Assembly: GCA_001596155.1 (NCBI GenBank)
Contig: CP014771.1
Coordinates: forward strand, 4,154,001 to 4,218,000
Direction of reading: 5' to 3'
DNA length: 64,000 bases
Source of the DNA: Hymenobacter psoromatis
Lineage (GTDB): Bacteria; Bacteroidota; Bacteroidia; Cytophagales; Hymenobacteraceae
Shown in pieces: positions 1 through 8,175 of the stretch. Each line of letters starts with the position of its first letter. Positions within the stretch are counted from its first letter, which is position 1. The translations under genes were made by a program, and so were the position numbers. The notes below the pieces were generated by a model. The model saw only the letters and a list, made by a program, of their open reading frames with translations, did not search any database and had not been told where the DNA came from.

Positions 1-583
1 TGTTGCGCACTAGCTCCACGTACTTGGCGGGCGTCATCTCGCCCGCATAGGCGGCGTAGCCGGGGATGCGGCCGCCGGCCACCATCGCGCGCAGGTTCAG
101 GTTCTCGCACAGCTCTTTGCGGGCGTCGTAGAGGCGGCGGCCCAGGCGCAGGCTGCGGTATTCGGGGTCCACGAATACGTCCACGCCGTAGAGCGTGTCG
201 CCGTCGGCGTCGTGAGTATCGAACTTGCCGTTGCCGGTGATTTTGGCATACGTGTGCTTATCGCCAAACTTGGTGTAATCCACGATGATAGCCAGCGCCG
301 CGGCCACCAGCCGGCCGTTGTCCTCAATACCAATCTGGCCCTCGGGAAACTTGCGGATGAGCGCCGCGAACTCGTCGGCTTTCCACGCGCCTTCCATATT
401 AGAATATACCTTGTCCATGATTTCCTCAATGGCTTTGAAGTCGGCGCGGCGCAGCTGGCGCAGCACCAGCTTGTGGGCCGGCACGGCAGTGGGTGTCAGG
501 AGCTCGTCGAGGGCCATTTTGCCGTTTTTCTTGGGGTGATGTGCGCCGCCGGATGCGGTTTTGCTGCTAGCAGAAGTAGCCAT
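1..583 (-). CDS. Bifunctional GNAT acetyltransferase / carbon-nitrogen hydrolase, N-terminal part
   Basis: Reading the minus strand from the ATG at 583 gives an open frame that leaves the window at base 1, so about 194 residues are visible. After a 36-residue low-complexity leader (Ala/Ser/Lys-rich) comes a GNAT fold: 'HKLVLRQLRRADF', then 'IMDKVYSNMEGAW', a central strand 'LYGVDVFVDPEYR' and the acetyl-CoA loop 'RSLRLGRRLYDARKE'. This arrangement matches the family where a GNAT domain is fused to a C-terminal nitrilase-type amidohydrolase of about 500 residues in all. The hydrolase half lies outside the window, so its presence is inferred. A second in-frame ATG sits about 22 codons in, but the box TATTTTTG at 602-609 on this strand suits the first. 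The substrate is unknown. Confidence 0.75.
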   Translation of the reverse strand, partial: MATSASSKTASGGAHHPKKNGKMALDELLTPTAVPAHKLVLRQLRRADFKAIEEIMDKVYSNMEGAWKADEFAALIRKFPEGQIGIEDNGRLVAAALAIIVDYTKFGDKHTYAKITGNGKFDTHDADGDTLYGVDVFVDPEYRSLRLGRRLYDARKELCENLNLRAMVAGGRIPGYAAYAGEMTPAKYVELVRN

Positions 584-601
584 AAATAGAGGGAAATCAA
601 A

Positions 602-609
602 CAAAAATA
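602..609 (-). promoter_or_regulatory. Putative -7 box (TATTTTTG) for the GNAT/hydrolase gene
   Basis: On the minus strand TATTTTTG lies 18 nt before the ATG at 583 and fits the Bacteroidota -7 consensus TAnnTTTG. It coincides with the T-run of the terminator hairpin at 607-638, so one short stretch may both end scoB transcription and start the next gene. No clear -33 TTG was assigned. Confidence 0.4.
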
Positions 610-638
610 AGTGGCCGGCCACGGGGCCAGCCACTTAT
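607..638 (-). terminator. Rho-independent terminator after scoB
   Basis: ATAAGTGGC (607-615) pairs with GCCACTTAT (630-638), and a further GGCC/GGCC stem lies inside it across one mismatch, with loop ACGG. On the minus strand the hairpin runs into TTATTTTTGTTTG, which makes it a terminator for scoB, whose stop is at 711. Confidence 0.6.
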
Positions 639-710
639 ATAAACCGCAGTCAGGCTAAAAAAGATGCGTCGGCCCCGCGTGGGGCCAACGCCCTACCCCC
701 CCTGCGGGGG

Positions 711-1379
711 CTAAACGCCGCTCATTTCGGGCACCTCCTCGTCGGTGCCGTGCACCACCAGCCGGCCCGCCGTGGCGGCCCGAATCTGGGCCACCGACAC
801 GCCCGGCGCGCGCTCGCGCAGCACAAAGCCGTCGGGCGTCACGTCGAGCACGGCCAGCTCGGTCACTATTTTCTTCACGCAGCGCAGGCCCGTAATGGGC
901 AACGTGCAGTCGGGGAGCAGCTTGCTGGAGCCGTCACGGGCCACGTGCTGCATGGCCACGATGATATTCTTGGCCGAGGCCACGAGGTCCATCGCGCCAC
1001 CCATGCCCTTCACCAGCTTGCCGGGAATCTTCCAGTTGGCGATGTCGCCGCGTTCGCTCACCTCCATCGCGCCCAAAATGGTCAGGTCCACGTGCTCGCC
1101 GCGAATCATGCCAAACGAGTCGGCCGACGAAAACAGGCTGGAGCCCGGCAGTGTCGTCACCGTCTGCTTGCCGGCGTTGATGAGGTCGGGGTCCACCTCC
1201 GCTTCGGTCGGAAATGGCCCCATGCCGAGCAAGCCGTTTTCGCTTTGCAACTCGACGTTAATACCTTGAGGAATATAGTTGGCCACCAGCGTCGGAATGC
1301 CGATGCCGAGGTTGACGTAGGAGTTGTTTTCTACTTCTTGCGCGATGCGCTTGGCGATGCCGTGTTTGTCGAGAGCCAT
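711..1379 (-). CDS. scoB: 3-oxoacid CoA-transferase, subunit B
   Basis: This is the beta subunit of a succinyl-CoA:3-ketoacid (acetoacetate) CoA-transferase, which moves CoA between succinate and a 3-keto acid in ketone-body or butanoate use. The protein has 222 residues, the usual length. It begins '[16 protein letters not shown]', has the '[15 protein letters not shown]' strand-loop, and carries '[10 protein letters not shown]', where the Glu is the residue that forms the CoA thioester in this family. '[19 protein letters not shown]' is also typical. Its partner scoA lies on the same strand at 2955-3650. Normally the two genes are adjacent, but here a serine-hydrolase gene sits between them. 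Exact substrate specificity (acetoacetate or another oxoacid) cannot be read from the sequence. Confidence 0.93.
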   Translation of the reverse strand: MALDKHGIAKRIAQEVENNSYVNLGIGIPTLVANYIPQGINVELQSENGLLGMGPFPTEAEVDPDLINAGKQTVTTLPGSSLFSSADSFGMIRGEHVDLTILGAMEVSERGDIANWKIPGKLVKGMGGAMDLVASAKNIIVAMQHVARDGSSKLLPDCTLPITGLRCVKKIVTELAVLDVTPDGFVLRERAPGVSVAQIRAATAGRLVVHGTDEEVPEMSGV

Positions 1380-1431
1380 AGGTGGGAATGAAGGGGGTAG
1401 GAATACTTATGCTGCTCAGCAAGTGAGCAGT

Positions 1432-1459
1432 GTAGCGCGAACTGGAAAGTTCGCGCTAC
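1432..1459. repeat. Short family D hairpin repeat
   Basis: A 12-bp perfect inverted repeat (GTAGCGCGAACT, loop GGAA) is a minimal copy of the D family also found at 4957, 18396 and 59558. Its descending arm contains the TAG stop codon (1456-1458) of the serine hydrolase gene. Confidence 0.75.
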
Positions 1460-2742
1460 TTGGCCAGCGCCGCGTACACGGCCTTGCGGAAGCGGGGCAC
1501 CAGGTCGGGCGTGTTGTTATGCGGAAATTTCTGGGTGTAAAGCAGCACTACCAGGTGCTTTTTGGGGTCAACCCAGTAGTCGGTGCCGAACGCGCCGCCC
1601 CACTCGTAGCTGCCCACCGACTGCCCGGTTTGGGCCGCGCCGGCCGGCGTCACGATGCTGAAACCAAGGCCAAACTTGTTCAGCCCCTGGCTCACGTCGC
1701 CAATCTGGTTTTGCGTCATTAGGGCTACCGTGCTGGGTTTCAGCAGGCGGTGGCCGGCGTAGGTGCCGCCATTGAGCATCATTTGCAGGAAAACGGCGTA
1801 GTCGTCGATAGTTGACGACAGCCCGCCGCCGCCCGAAAAGTACGTGCCCGCCTGGTTCGGGAAGTCGGGCCGCAGCCCCAGCATACCGGTCGTTGGCATG
1901 GCCACGGTGTGGTGGGCCGCGTCTTCGCTATAAAGCGGCGCGAGGCGGCTTTGGCGGTCGGTGGGCAGGTAGAAATAGGTGTCGCGCATGCCCAGCGGCT
2001 CAAACACGCGGGCGCGCAGATATTGGTCGAGCGGCTGCCCGCTCAGCACCTCAATCAGGCGACCCAGCACGTCCACGCTCAGTCCGTAGGTGAAGCGCTC
2101 GCCGGGCTGGTGCATCAGCGGCTGCCGGGCCAGCGCGTCGATGGCCGGCCCCAGCGTGCCCGCCGGCGACCCTACCCCCGACGGAATGTGCGCCTTCGCA
2201 TAAATAGCCCGCGCCTCGGCCGAGCCAATCACCGCGTAGCCAATGCCCGAAGTGTGCGTCAGCAGCTGCCGAATGGTAATCTCGCCGCGCGCCGGCACCG
2301 TCGTAAACGTCGAGTCCTTGGGGTTGAAGCTGGCCAGCACCTTCGGGTGCGCAAACGCCGGCAAATACTTGGCAATGGGGTCATCGAGCTGAAACTTGCC
2401 CTGGTCATACAGCTCCATCAGCCCCACGCTCGTGATGGCCTTGGTTTGCGAGGCAATGCGCTCGATGGCGTCGGGCCGCAACGGCGTCTTGGCCGCCGCG
2501 TCGGCGTAACCCAACGCCTTGCGGTACACCACCTTGCCATCGCGGGCCACCAGGGCAATGACGCCTGGCAGCCGGCCATCGTCCACGTAGCCTTGCAGCA
2601 GCTGGTCGAGTTGTTTGAGACCCTCCGCACTGACCCCCACGCTGGCGGGCGCCGCAGCCGGCAGCATCGCCGCAGCCGGCTGGCCCAGCGCTGGCCCAGC
2701 AGCGCCAAGCGCCAGCACCAAAACCAAGATAGTATTTCTCAT
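1456..2742 (-). CDS. Exported serine hydrolase, beta-lactamase/class C family
   Basis: The 428-residue protein has a Sec signal peptide ('MRNTILVLVLALGAAGPALG', cleavage near residue 20). It then has a class C beta-lactamase/DD-peptidase-like fold: the SxxK catalytic motif 'SQTK' at about 98-101, 'LLTHTSGIGY' after it, a 'YGLSVDVLGRLIE' segment at the place of the YxN motif, and 'GGGGLSSTIDDYAVFLQ'. The C-terminus has 'GAFGTDYWVDPKK', typical of EstB-like esterases. It could be an esterase, a peptidase or a transacylase; resistance to beta-lactams should not be assumed. It interrupts the scoA-scoB pair on the same strand, 76 nt before scoB. Its TAG stop lies within a D-family hairpin. Confidence 0.85.
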   Translation of the reverse strand: MRNTILVLVLALGAAGPALGQPAAAMLPAAAPASVGVSAEGLKQLDQLLQGYVDDGRLPGVIALVARDGKVVYRKALGYADAAAKTPLRPDAIERIASQTKAITSVGLMELYDQGKFQLDDPIAKYLPAFAHPKVLASFNPKDSTFTTVPARGEITIRQLLTHTSGIGYAVIGSAEARAIYAKAHIPSGVGSPAGTLGPAIDALARQPLMHQPGERFTYGLSVDVLGRLIEVLSGQPLDQYLRARVFEPLGMRDTYFYLPTDRQSRLAPLYSEDAAHHTVAMPTTGMLGLRPDFPNQAGTYFSGGGGLSSTIDDYAVFLQMMLNGGTYAGHRLLKPSTVALMTQNQIGDVSQGLNKFGLGFSIVTPAGAAQTGQSVGSYEWGGAFGTDYWVDPKKHLVVLLYTQKFPHNNTPDLVPRFRKAVYAALAK

Positions 2743-2791
2743 TGCTGTTTTTTAATCCTTTAGGAAATTCAAAAAAGCGATACTGACTAAA

Positions 2792-2884
2792 CGTCATTCC
2801 GAGCTTGCCGAGGAATCTCGCTCGTAATCGTTCGGGTTTCGTCCGACGACGCGAGCGAGATTCCTCGGCAAGCTCGGAATGACG
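2792..2884. repeat. Family A inverted repeat (copy 1)
   Basis: Perfect 33-bp arms at 2792-2824 and 2852-2884 with a 27-nt spacer. Each arm holds an internal mini-hairpin ATTCC...GGAAT. It lies between scoA and the serine hydrolase. Confidence 0.9.
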
Positions 2885-2916
2885 GGCTGACGACTTCCTA
2901 AACAGCCTCGCCTACT

Positions 2917-2954
2917 AAATCCGACCAATCCGACCAATCCGAAAAATCCGTGGT
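2917..2954. repeat. Family G GGATT repeat touching the scoA stop codon
   Basis: Four AATCC/GGATT words at about 9-10 nt spacing. The ACCACGGATT end abuts the TGA stop of scoA (2955-2957) directly. Other copies lie at 7255, 16712, 56484, 63418 and 63582. Confidence 0.75.
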
Positions 2955-3650
2955 TCAGACAAGTACCGTGCGCTGCTCGATGCGCTTCTCATACTGCTCC
3001 CCCTGAAAAATACGCTGCACGAAAATTCCCGGCGTGTGAATCTGGTTGGGGTCGAGCGCGCCCGCGGGAACCAATTCCTCCACCTCCGCCACGGTAATCT
3101 TGCCGGCCGTAGCCATCATCGGGTTGAAATTACGGGCCGTGCCCTTGTAAATGAGGTTGCCCGCCGTGTCGCCCTTCCAAGCTTTGACGAACGCAAAATC
3201 GGCGGTGAGGCCGGTTTCGAGCAGGTACATCTTGCCGTTGAACTCGCGGCTTTCCTTCCCTACTCCCACCTCCGTGCCGTAACCGGCCGGGGTGAAAAAT
3301 GCCGGAATGCCCGCCCCGCCGGCCCGGCAGCGCTCGGCCAGCGTGCCCTGCGGAATCAGTTCCACCTCCAGCTCACCGGCTAATAATTGCCGCTCAAACT
3401 CGGCATTCTCGCCCACGTAGCTCGAAATCATCTTGCGCACCTGCCGCTTTTGCAAGAGCAGCCCAATGCCAAAATCATCGACGCCCGCGTTGTTCGAGAT
3501 GCAGGTTAAGTCCTTCACGCCCAGGCGTAAAATCCCTTGAATGGCGTTTTCAGGGATGCCGCAGAGGCCAAAGCCGCCCAGCATCAGGGTCATGCCGTTG
3601 GCCAGGCCCGCGAGGGCGGCCCGGACATCGGGAACAGTCTTATCAATCAT
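2955..3650 (-). CDS. scoA: 3-oxoacid CoA-transferase, subunit A
   Basis: Alpha subunit of the CoA-transferase, 231 residues. Family features are '[19 protein letters not shown]' near residues 19-37 (the glycine-rich CoA-binding stretch), '[19 protein letters not shown]', '[17 protein letters not shown]' and 'LELELIPQG'-like '[16 protein letters not shown]'. It forms a heterotetramer with ScoB and is needed for the same reaction. It is transcribed from the minus strand, upstream of the serine hydrolase and scoB. A family A inverted repeat and a family G repeat separate it from the next gene, so the co-transcription usual for scoAB may be weakened or lost here. Confidence 0.93.
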   Translation of the reverse strand: MIDKTVPDVRAALAGLANGMTLMLGGFGLCGIPENAIQGILRLGVKDLTCISNNAGVDDFGIGLLLQKRQVRKMISSYVGENAEFERQLLAGELEVELIPQGTLAERCRAGGAGIPAFFTPAGYGTEVGVGKESREFNGKMYLLETGLTADFAFVKAWKGDTAGNLIYKGTARNFNPMMATAGKITVAEVEELVPAGALDPNQIHTPGIFVQRIFQGEQYEKRIEQRTVLV

Positions 3651-3673
3651 AGGTGAATATTTCGCGGGCGAAA

Positions 3674-4882
3674 TCAGTGGGTGGGAAAAGCGGGCGGAAG
3701 ATAGTCAAGGGGCAGGAGCTCGCCGATTTTCTCGAAGCTCCAGTAGCCCTCCGTGAGCAGCGCCAGCGGCTCGGTGGGCACGCCATTCGGCTCCACTTCG
3801 GCGGCCGGGGGCGGCCGCAAGTGCAACACCGATTCCTGGTAGCGGGGTAGGGGCCGGCCCGACACCGAGCCCGGCAGCCGGAAGTTAGGGTCGGGCCGCT
3901 CGCCATCGTAGGTCACGGCCAGCAGGTCGCGAAAGCGCAGCCACACCCGGCCGTTGGCGTCGGTGCGGCGCATGCTGTCGGGCGGCAGGTAGGGCTCGTA
4001 GAGAATCGAAACCAGGTGCGGCTCAGCCAGCTGCTTCCATATCGAGGGGGGTAGGCTATTCTGATTGAGGATGGCGCCCGAGGCCTGGCGGGCGCGCACC
4101 AGGCTGTCGGCGGCGGCCCAGCGGCGGTTGGGCAGGCGCTGCAAGCGTTGCAGCCGGAAGCCCTGCTGCACCACGTCGCCCACGTAGGCACTACGCAAAA
4201 AGTGCATAAACGACCCCTGATAGGCCCGCAGGCGGTTAGCGGCCCACCGCTTTTGTTGCTTGTTGGTACCAGTCAGCTCCTTGAAAACCACCTGGCTAAG
4301 CGTAGTAAGCATGGCCGACTGGTCGGCAAAATCGGCCCGGAAATACAGGTTGTAAAACGTGAGGCGGTAGCCCAGCGCCAGGTTATCGACCAGCAGCGGC
4401 TGCCGCGCCGCGCCGGCCGTGAGCGCCCGCGTAGTGGGGTCATAATCGACCTGCACATCGGTCGGGTTGCGCACCTGGCACTGGCGCGCGAAGCTGGACG
4501 TGCCCAGAAATAATTCCAGAAAGCGCTGGTAGTCATCGGCCAGCGCCGGCCGCGGCCGCACCACTACCTCGCCCAGCGCCTGCGCGGCGGGGGGTAGGGC
4601 CAGGTCAACGGTCAGCGGCGCGCTGCCCACCACCACCGACTGCTGCCGCAGCCGGTGGCCCAGGTACGTGGCGGCCACCTCGTAGCGGCCCGCCGGCACG
4701 GCTGGCAGCACATAATGCCCCTGCTCATTGGTCGTCGCGCCCAGCGTGGTATTCACCAGAAACACGCTGGCAAACGCCAGCGGCTGCCGCGTCACGGAGT
4801 CGCGCACCGTGCCGCTGAGGCTAGCTTGCGCCAACGCCAGCCCCGGCAGCAGCCAAAGTAGGAAAGCCCAAATGGCGCGCAT
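3674..4882 (-). CDS. Secreted carboxypeptidase-like regulatory domain protein (paralogue 1)
   Basis: 402 residues. A signal peptide ('[19 protein letters not shown]') is followed by a CarboxypepD_reg-like beta-sandwich at about 20-105 ('[19 protein letters not shown]', '[19 protein letters not shown]'). This is the domain found at the N-terminus of many SusC-like receptors, but no plug or barrel follows. The remaining 300 residues form a family I cannot name; they carry '[12 protein letters not shown]' and end '[18 protein letters not shown]'. The gene at 5073-6242 is a tandem paralogue with the same architecture and end motif. It is probably periplasmic or outer-membrane associated. A TATTTTTG box at 4921-4928 on this strand is a plausible promoter. 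Only 23 nt separate its end from scoA's start. Confidence 0.75.
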   Translation of the reverse strand: MRAIWAFLLWLLPGLALAQASLSGTVRDSVTRQPLAFASVFLVNTTLGATTNEQGHYVLPAVPAGRYEVAATYLGHRLRQQSVVVGSAPLTVDLALPPAAQALGEVVVRPRPALADDYQRFLELFLGTSSFARQCQVRNPTDVQVDYDPTTRALTAGAARQPLLVDNLALGYRLTFYNLYFRADFADQSAMLTTLSQVVFKELTGTNKQQKRWAANRLRAYQGSFMHFLRSAYVGDVVQQGFRLQRLQRLPNRRWAAADSLVRARQASGAILNQNSLPPSIWKQLAEPHLVSILYEPYLPPDSMRRTDANGRVWLRFRDLLAVTYDGERPDPNFRLPGSVSGRPLPRYQESVLHLRPPPAAEVEPNGVPTEPLALLTEGYWSFEKIGELLPLDYLPPAFPTH

Positions 4883-4920
4883 ATTTCAGTAGGAAAGCCC
4901 GGAATGAAAAGAGCTTTCCG

Positions 4921-4928
4921 CAAAAATA
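4921..4928 (-). promoter_or_regulatory. Putative -7 box (TATTTTTG)
   Basis: Minus-strand TATTTTTG, 38 nt before the ATG at 4882, matches TAnnTTTG. It lies between the D-family repeat and the first paralogue. Confidence 0.4.
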
Positions 4929-4956
4929 GGCGCATTCCCTACCCCCTGTTAGGTTA

Positions 4957-5066
4957 GTAGCACGAACTTTCCAGTTCGTGCGCGAGCAAAGCGAGCATCG
5001 TCGTGCGCACCGCGTGGTCCCGGCTGCTCGCTGCGCTCGCGCACGAACTGGAAAGTTCGCGCTACT
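4957..5066. repeat. Family D inverted repeat (copy 2)
   Basis: The arms begin AGTAGC(A/G)CGAACTTTCC and contain the internal hairpin CGAACT-TTCC-AGTTCG. They face each other across about 45 nt, between the two carboxypeptidase-like paralogues. On the minus strand the element starts about 7 nt after the stop of the gene at 5073. Confidence 0.85.
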
Positions 5067-5072
5067 GGTGGC

Positions 5073-6242
5073 CTACCGCAGTTGGGCGCGGCCCGTGGCC
5101 GGCGCGCTACGCGCCGGAGCGGGGGTAGGCGCGGCCGGCGCAGTAGTCAGCGGCTCGTAGTCGAGAGGCATAAACTCGCCGATTTTCTCGAAGCCCCAGT
5201 ACTCGCCCAGCGCTACGGCTTCGGAATCGTGGAGCGAGCCGTTGGGCAAAATCTCGACCTGAGGAGCCAGCAGGCGCACCTTCGATACCTCGCGCTCGGT
5301 GGGGTAGGGCGTGCGCGAGTAGCCCAGCGGCGACATCGGCTGGCTGTAGGCCGGGTCGGGCGTTTCGCCAAAATAAGCCACCTGCAGGTCGCCCGTGAAG
5401 CGCAGATACACGTGCTGCCGGTCGGCCGATACCCGCCGAATGCTGTCGATGGGCCGCGCGCCGGGATACACCACGGCCGAGCTGCCGTCGGGCGTCAAGC
5501 GCACGAGCTGCGCCAAAAAGCCCTGCTTCTTCAAGTCGTTGCGGTACACGCTGCGCAAGAAGTGCGTGAATGAGCCCGCGTAGGCCCTGGCGCGGTTGGC
5601 GGCCCACTGCTGCCGCTGCTGGTCGTCCTGCGGCGTCATTTCCTCAAACACCGGCTGGCCGTCAAAGCTGCCGGCGCTGCCGTCGGGGGTAAAGCGGAAG
5701 CTCATGCCGTAGTATTTCAGGCGGTAGCCCAAGGCGTCGTTTTCCACCTCTACGAAGTTTTTGGCCGAGGCCACCAGCTCCTGCGTCGAGTCGTTAACGA
5801 ACACCACCACGTTCTTCGGATTGGTGATGCGGCACTGCTGCGAAAACGCGGTTTGCCCCAGAAAAAGGCCCGAAAATTTGTCATAATCTTCCTGGCTGTG
5901 GGGGCTGGCCTGCACCATTACCTCGCCCAGCGCCGGCCCCGCCGCGCTCAGCAGCAGCGTCAGGCTCTGGGGCGCGGCCGCCTTGCCTATCGTAATGGAT
6001 TGCTTGCTCAAATTGTAGCCTACGTAGGAGCCCACCAGCTCGTAGCTGCCCGCCGGTACCTTCGGAAATACGAATTCGCCCTGCTCGGTAGTAGTCGCGC
6101 CCAGCGTCGTATTGGCCAAAAACACGCTGGCAAACGCCAGCGGCTGGTGAGTGGCCGAGTCCTGCACCACGCCCGTCAGCTTGCCCTGCGCCAGGGCCAG
6201 CCCCGGCAGCAAGCAAAGTAAAAACGCCAGTATCTTCTGCAT
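5073..6242 (-). CDS. Secreted carboxypeptidase-like regulatory domain protein (paralogue 2)
   Basis: 389 residues with signal peptide '[19 protein letters not shown]', then a CarboxypepD_reg-like domain ('KLTGVVQDSATHQPLAFAS', 'TTTEQGEFVFPKVPAGSYE') and a C-terminal region like that of the gene at 3674. Shared landmarks are 'FTHFLRSVYRNDLKKQGFL' and 'YWGFEKIGEFMPLDYEPL'. The tail is Ala/Pro-rich (about 20 residues). The pair probably arose by tandem duplication and has diverged considerably. No enzyme motif is evident, so a structural or surface role in the envelope is a guess. It is on the same strand as, and upstream of, paralogue 1, with a D-family repeat between them. Confidence 0.75.
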   Translation of the reverse strand: MQKILAFLLCLLPGLALAQGKLTGVVQDSATHQPLAFASVFLANTTLGATTTEQGEFVFPKVPAGSYELVGSYVGYNLSKQSITIGKAAAPQSLTLLLSAAGPALGEVMVQASPHSQEDYDKFSGLFLGQTAFSQQCRITNPKNVVVFVNDSTQELVASAKNFVEVENDALGYRLKYYGMSFRFTPDGSAGSFDGQPVFEEMTPQDDQQRQQWAANRARAYAGSFTHFLRSVYRNDLKKQGFLAQLVRLTPDGSSAVVYPGARPIDSIRRVSADRQHVYLRFTGDLQVAYFGETPDPAYSQPMSPLGYSRTPYPTEREVSKVRLLAPQVEILPNGSLHDSEAVALGEYWGFEKIGEFMPLDYEPLTTAPAAPTPAPARSAPATGRAQLR

Positions 6243-6306
6243 AAGTCAGTTAGTAGGGAAGAGGTCGCCTTCGCCGGCGAGCGAGGGGGTAGGGCAAGAA
6301 AAGTGC

Positions 6307-7257
6307 CTAAGCGCCCAGCGCCGCCCGCGTGGCCTGCGCATCGAGCGCCAGCTGGGCTGTGAGGGCAGGCAGGCCATCATACTTTTCTTCGCCCCGCAGC
6401 CAGGCAACGAACTCCAGCGTCAGTAATTGCCCGTATAGGTCACCGCTAAAGTCAAGTAGATTAACCTCAATGGTTTGCGCCAGACCTTCGCCAATGGTCG
6501 GCCGCACCCCAATGGCCAGCATGCCGGGGTGCCGGGTGCCCGCCGCCGTGGTCGCCCACACCGCATAAATGCCGATGGCCGGCACCAGCTTCAGCGGCTC
6601 GGGCACGGCCAGGTTGGCCGTGGGGTAGCCGATGGTGCGGCCCAGCTGCTGGCCCGTCACCACGCGCCCGGTGAGGGGGTAGTGATAACCCAGATAGGCC
6701 GTGGCAGTAGCCACATCGCCGGCCCGCAGCGCCCGCCGAATGCGCGTGCTGCTCACGCCCACCGCGTCCACGTCCTGCCGCGAAATTTCCTCCACCGTGA
6801 AGCCGTAGCGCGCCGCGTGCTGGCTGAGGTAGTCGAAGCCACCCTCCCGGTTTTTGCCGAAGCGGTGGTCGTAGCCAATCACCAAGTGCCTGGTGCCCAC
6901 CGTTTTTACTAGCAATTCCTGAATGTATTCCTCCGAGGTCCACTGCGCAAACTCGCGGGTGAAGGGCATCACCAGCAGGTAGTCCACGCCGTGCTCGGCC
7001 AGCCGGGCCGCGCGCTCATCCAGGGTGTTGAGCAGCTGCAACTCCAGCAGCTCGGGATGCGAGGGCGGCGGCCCCAGCACCAGGCGCGGGTGCGGCCAAT
7101 AGGTGACGACCACCGTGGGGCCGCCCACCGCGTCGGCTACCTGCCGCAGCCGCGCCAAAATGCGCTGGTGCCCCAGGTGCACCCCATCGAAGGTGCCGCT
7201 CGTCACCACGGCATTGGGCAGGCGCGGAAAGTCGGCGGGGTCAGTAATACAAATCAC
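6307..7257 (-). CDS. ribF: Bifunctional riboflavin kinase / FAD synthetase
   Basis: RibF converts riboflavin to FMN and then FAD in the cytosol. The 316 residues show the N-terminal FAD synthetase nucleotidyltransferase domain ('VTSGTFDGVHLGHQRIL' at about 19-35, and 'SSTRIRRALRAGDV') and the C-terminal riboflavin kinase domain ('LGRTIGYPTANLAVPEP', 'GVRPTIGEG', 'EVNLLDFSGDLYGQ'). The start is GTG at 7257, giving 'MICITDPADFPRLPNAVV'. That GTG belongs to the CACGGATT end of a family G repeat (7255-7296), an odd situation shared with pth. ribF closes the ftsX-DUF3098-uppP-truB-ribF series on the minus strand; 65 nt separate it from truB. Confidence 0.95.
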   Translation of the reverse strand: MICITDPADFPRLPNAVVTSGTFDGVHLGHQRILARLRQVADAVGGPTVVVTYWPHPRLVLGPPPSHPELLELQLLNTLDERAARLAEHGVDYLLVMPFTREFAQWTSEEYIQELLVKTVGTRHLVIGYDHRFGKNREGGFDYLSQHAARYGFTVEEISRQDVDAVGVSSTRIRRALRAGDVATATAYLGYHYPLTGRVVTGQQLGRTIGYPTANLAVPEPLKLVPAIGIYAVWATTAAGTRHPGMLAIGVRPTIGEGLAQTIEVNLLDFSGDLYGQLLTLEFVAWLRGEEKYDGLPALTAQLALDAQATRAALGA

Positions 7258-7296
7258 GGATTACGCGGATTTTAGACGGATTTCACGGATTTTGTA
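7255..7296. repeat. Family G GGATT repeat supplying the ribF start codon
   Basis: CACGGATTACGCGGATTTT... has GGATT words spaced 9-10 nt. The first CAC is, on the minus strand, the GTG start codon of ribF. Confidence 0.75.
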
Positions 7297-7322
7297 GACG
7301 GCGCGGGGGGCTCTGGCTTGGC

Positions 7323-8174
7323 CTACGCGGATTCGGCTGATTGTGCTGAATCTGGAGTGGCGGGCAAGCTGGAATTTTCGGCCTGCTGGGCGGCGAAATA
7401 GTCGAGGCCGGCGCGGGGTGCCGGGTGGCGCTCGCGCGGGCGGGGGGGGGTAGGGGCCGCGCCATCGGCGGCGGCGGCCTCGGGGCGGGGCGGGCGCAGG
7501 GCCTGCACCTCGGCCACGGTCCAGGCGTCGGCTAGTTTATAGTCGCCGATGCGGGTGCGCACCAGGCGCGTGAGGTGCGCGCCTACCCCCAGCGCCGCGC
7601 CCAGGTCGCGGGCCAGGCTGCGGATGTAGGTACCCTTCGAGCACACCACCCGAAAATCAATTTCCGGCAGCTCGATGCGCGTAATATCAAACGCCTTTAT
7701 CTCCACCGTTTTGGGCTTGATTTCGGCTTCCTGGCCTTTGCGCGCCAGCTCGTAGGCGCGCTGGCCGTCCACTTTCACCGCCGAAAACAGCGGGGGTATC
7801 TGCTCAATTTTACCCAGAAAGGGTAGCACGGCGGCCCGGATTTCCGCCTCCGTCAGGTGCGCGTAGGGCAGCTCGGCGTCCACGGCCGTTTCGCGGTCGA
7901 AGCTGGGGGTAGTCTGGCCCAGGCGGAAGGTGCCTTCATACTCTTTTTCCTGGGCCTGAATCTGGTCTATGTCCTTGGTTTTTTTGCCGGTGCAGAGAAT
8001 AAGCAAGCCGGTCGCCAGCGGGTCGAGGGTGCCGGCGTGGCCGATTTTGCGCGGGCGCAACGTGTTTTTCACCTTGCGCACGATATCAAATGAAGTCCAG
8101 GTCAGCGGCTTGTCGAGCAGCAGCACTTCGCCCGTTTCAAAGTCAAAGTCTGCCAGCTGTTTTTTCTCGCTCAT
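7323..8174 (-). CDS. truB: tRNA pseudouridine(55) synthase
   Basis: TruB isomerises U55 of the tRNA T-arm. I chose the ATG at 8174 ('MSEKKQLADFDFETGEVLL') because the longer frame, from 8207, would run 32 nt into uppP; with this start the two genes are 1 nt apart. Motifs: 'LLLDKPLTWTSFDIVRKVK', the catalytic 'HAGTLDPLATGLL' (Asp of GTLDPLA, about residue 51), 'EYEGTFRLGQTT' and 'CSKGTYIRSLARDLG'. The last 60 residues are a Pro/Ala-rich tail ('PTPPRPRERHPAP') beyond the usual end of the family; it is encoded partly by GGGGTAG-type words. Probably co-transcribed with uppP. Confidence 0.95.
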   Translation of the reverse strand: MSEKKQLADFDFETGEVLLLDKPLTWTSFDIVRKVKNTLRPRKIGHAGTLDPLATGLLILCTGKKTKDIDQIQAQEKEYEGTFRLGQTTPSFDRETAVDAELPYAHLTEAEIRAAVLPFLGKIEQIPPLFSAVKVDGQRAYELARKGQEAEIKPKTVEIKAFDITRIELPEIDFRVVCSKGTYIRSLARDLGAALGVGAHLTRLVRTRIGDYKLADAWTVAEVQALRPPRPEAAAADGAAPTPPRPRERHPAPRAGLDYFAAQQAENSSLPATPDSAQSAESA

Positions 8175-8175
8175 C

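Noticed and set aside
561..1391. A 276-codon plus-strand frame across scoB
   Set aside because: Antisense to a clear scoB; no family motif and shadow-like composition.
1456..2742. Serine hydrolase as an antibiotic-resistance beta-lactamase
   Set aside because: Only the general fold and SxxK are visible; most such proteins are esterases or peptidases.
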